5,407 nucleotides of DNA from CALJUZ01 sp003387805 (GTDB lineage: Bacteria; Bacillota; Limnochordia; Limnochordales; ZCTH02-B6): positions 1-5,407 of the forward strand of contig CALJUZ010000095.1 of the NCBI GenBank assembly GCA_937975235.1, in the 5' to 3' direction. A model generated the notes under the pieces. It made no database searches, was not told the origin of the DNA, and worked only from the letters and a program-made list of their open reading frames with translations. A program made the translations under genes and the position numbers. Position 1 is the first letter of the stretch. Each line of letters opens with the position of its first letter. Positions 5,203 to 5,407 of the stretch are shown here, piece by piece.

Positions 5203-5407
5203 TCAGTTCTCCCCTACGTTCATCCGGTACCACGCGGCCGCGGCGCGGACCTCCGTATGCGTCAGCCGGTGGCCGTTGTTTTCCCAGTGCACGGACACGT
5301 CTGCGCCGGCGCCTTCCAGCAGGCCCTGCAGTTCCTCCGACTCCGCGGGCGCGCAGATGGGGTCGTTGCGCCCGGCGCCGATGAACACGGGGACGCCGCT
5401 CAAGTCC
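5203..5407 (-). CDS. Alpha/beta hydrolase, carboxylesterase/MhqD-like (C-terminal part)
   Basis: This is the last 67 codons of a gene whose start lies beyond the right edge; the frame is open to the window end and reads DLSGVPVFIGAGRNDPIC at the edge. GAGRNDPIC holds the probable catalytic Asp and WENNGHRLT the probable catalytic His of a Ser-Asp-His triad. The order, spacing and the segment PAESEELQGLLEGAGADV are typical of phospholipase/carboxylesterase-type (Abhydrolase_2) proteins, including those annotated as MhqD- or dienelactone-hydrolase-like. The nucleophile serine would lie upstream and is not visible. The substrate is unknown; proteins of this group often hydrolyse small esters. 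It ends at a TGA (complement of 5203-5205), converging on uppP with only 8 bases between. Confidence 0.88.
   Translation of the reverse strand, partial: DLSGVPVFIGAGRNDPICAPAESEELQGLLEGAGADVSVHWENNGHRLTHTEVRAAAAWYRMNVGEN

Noticed and set aside
4334..5233. 299-codon minus-strand frame opposite uppP
   Set aside because: The product is Gln/Arg/Gly-rich and unlike any family, while uppP has all its signatures on the other strand.
1..5407. A defence, biosynthetic or other novel multi-gene system
   Set aside because: All three complete genes belong to common housekeeping families and the partial one to a common hydrolase family. Their arrangement suggests no joint function.

Overview
The window comes from a GC-rich bacterium. 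Strong Shine-Dalgarno motifs (GGAGGT, GGAAGGAA, AAGGAGTGA), an inferred TTG start, and a clostridial/bacillar flavour to the PepF and UppP sequences suggest a high-GC, possibly thermophilic, member of the Bacillota (the Symbiobacterium/Thermaerobacter type). This placement rests on sequence style only and is inference.

Layout. Positions 1-421 hold no convincing complete gene. There is a possible 19-codon tail of an unidentified reading frame ending at 60, then repeated GGTCAA-n-GGACC motifs (87-126 and 248-283) that resemble the multiple terminal repeats of an IS21-type insertion sequence, then three GC-rich hairpins (302-416). Next come two genes on the minus strand. Oligoendopeptidase F (pepF, 422-2230) is complete with an HEFGH zinc site. 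Upstream of it lies a 620-residue SLC13/DASS-type membrane transporter with a central TrkA-C (RCK_C) cytoplasmic insert (2361-4223). Divergent from the transporter is uppP (4370-5194, plus strand), the undecaprenyl-diphosphate phosphatase, complete with its signature motifs. At the right edge, converging on uppP with only 8 bases between the stops, is the C-terminal end of an alpha/beta hydrolase of the carboxylesterase/MhqD kind (5203-5407, minus strand, its start outside the window).

How the genes relate. The transporter and pepF are co-directional with a 130-base gap. They could be co-transcribed, but pepF may also have its own promoter. The transporter and uppP are read from a shared 146-base divergent spacer that shows overlapping back-to-back promoter candidates. 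No shared pathway is evident: intracellular peptide breakdown, anion or carboxylate transport, cell-wall lipid-carrier recycling and an esterase-like hydrolase are ordinary housekeeping functions. I see no novel multi-gene system. The items most worth a second look are the repeat-rich stretch at the left end and the divergent promoter region, which also decides the transporter's start codon.
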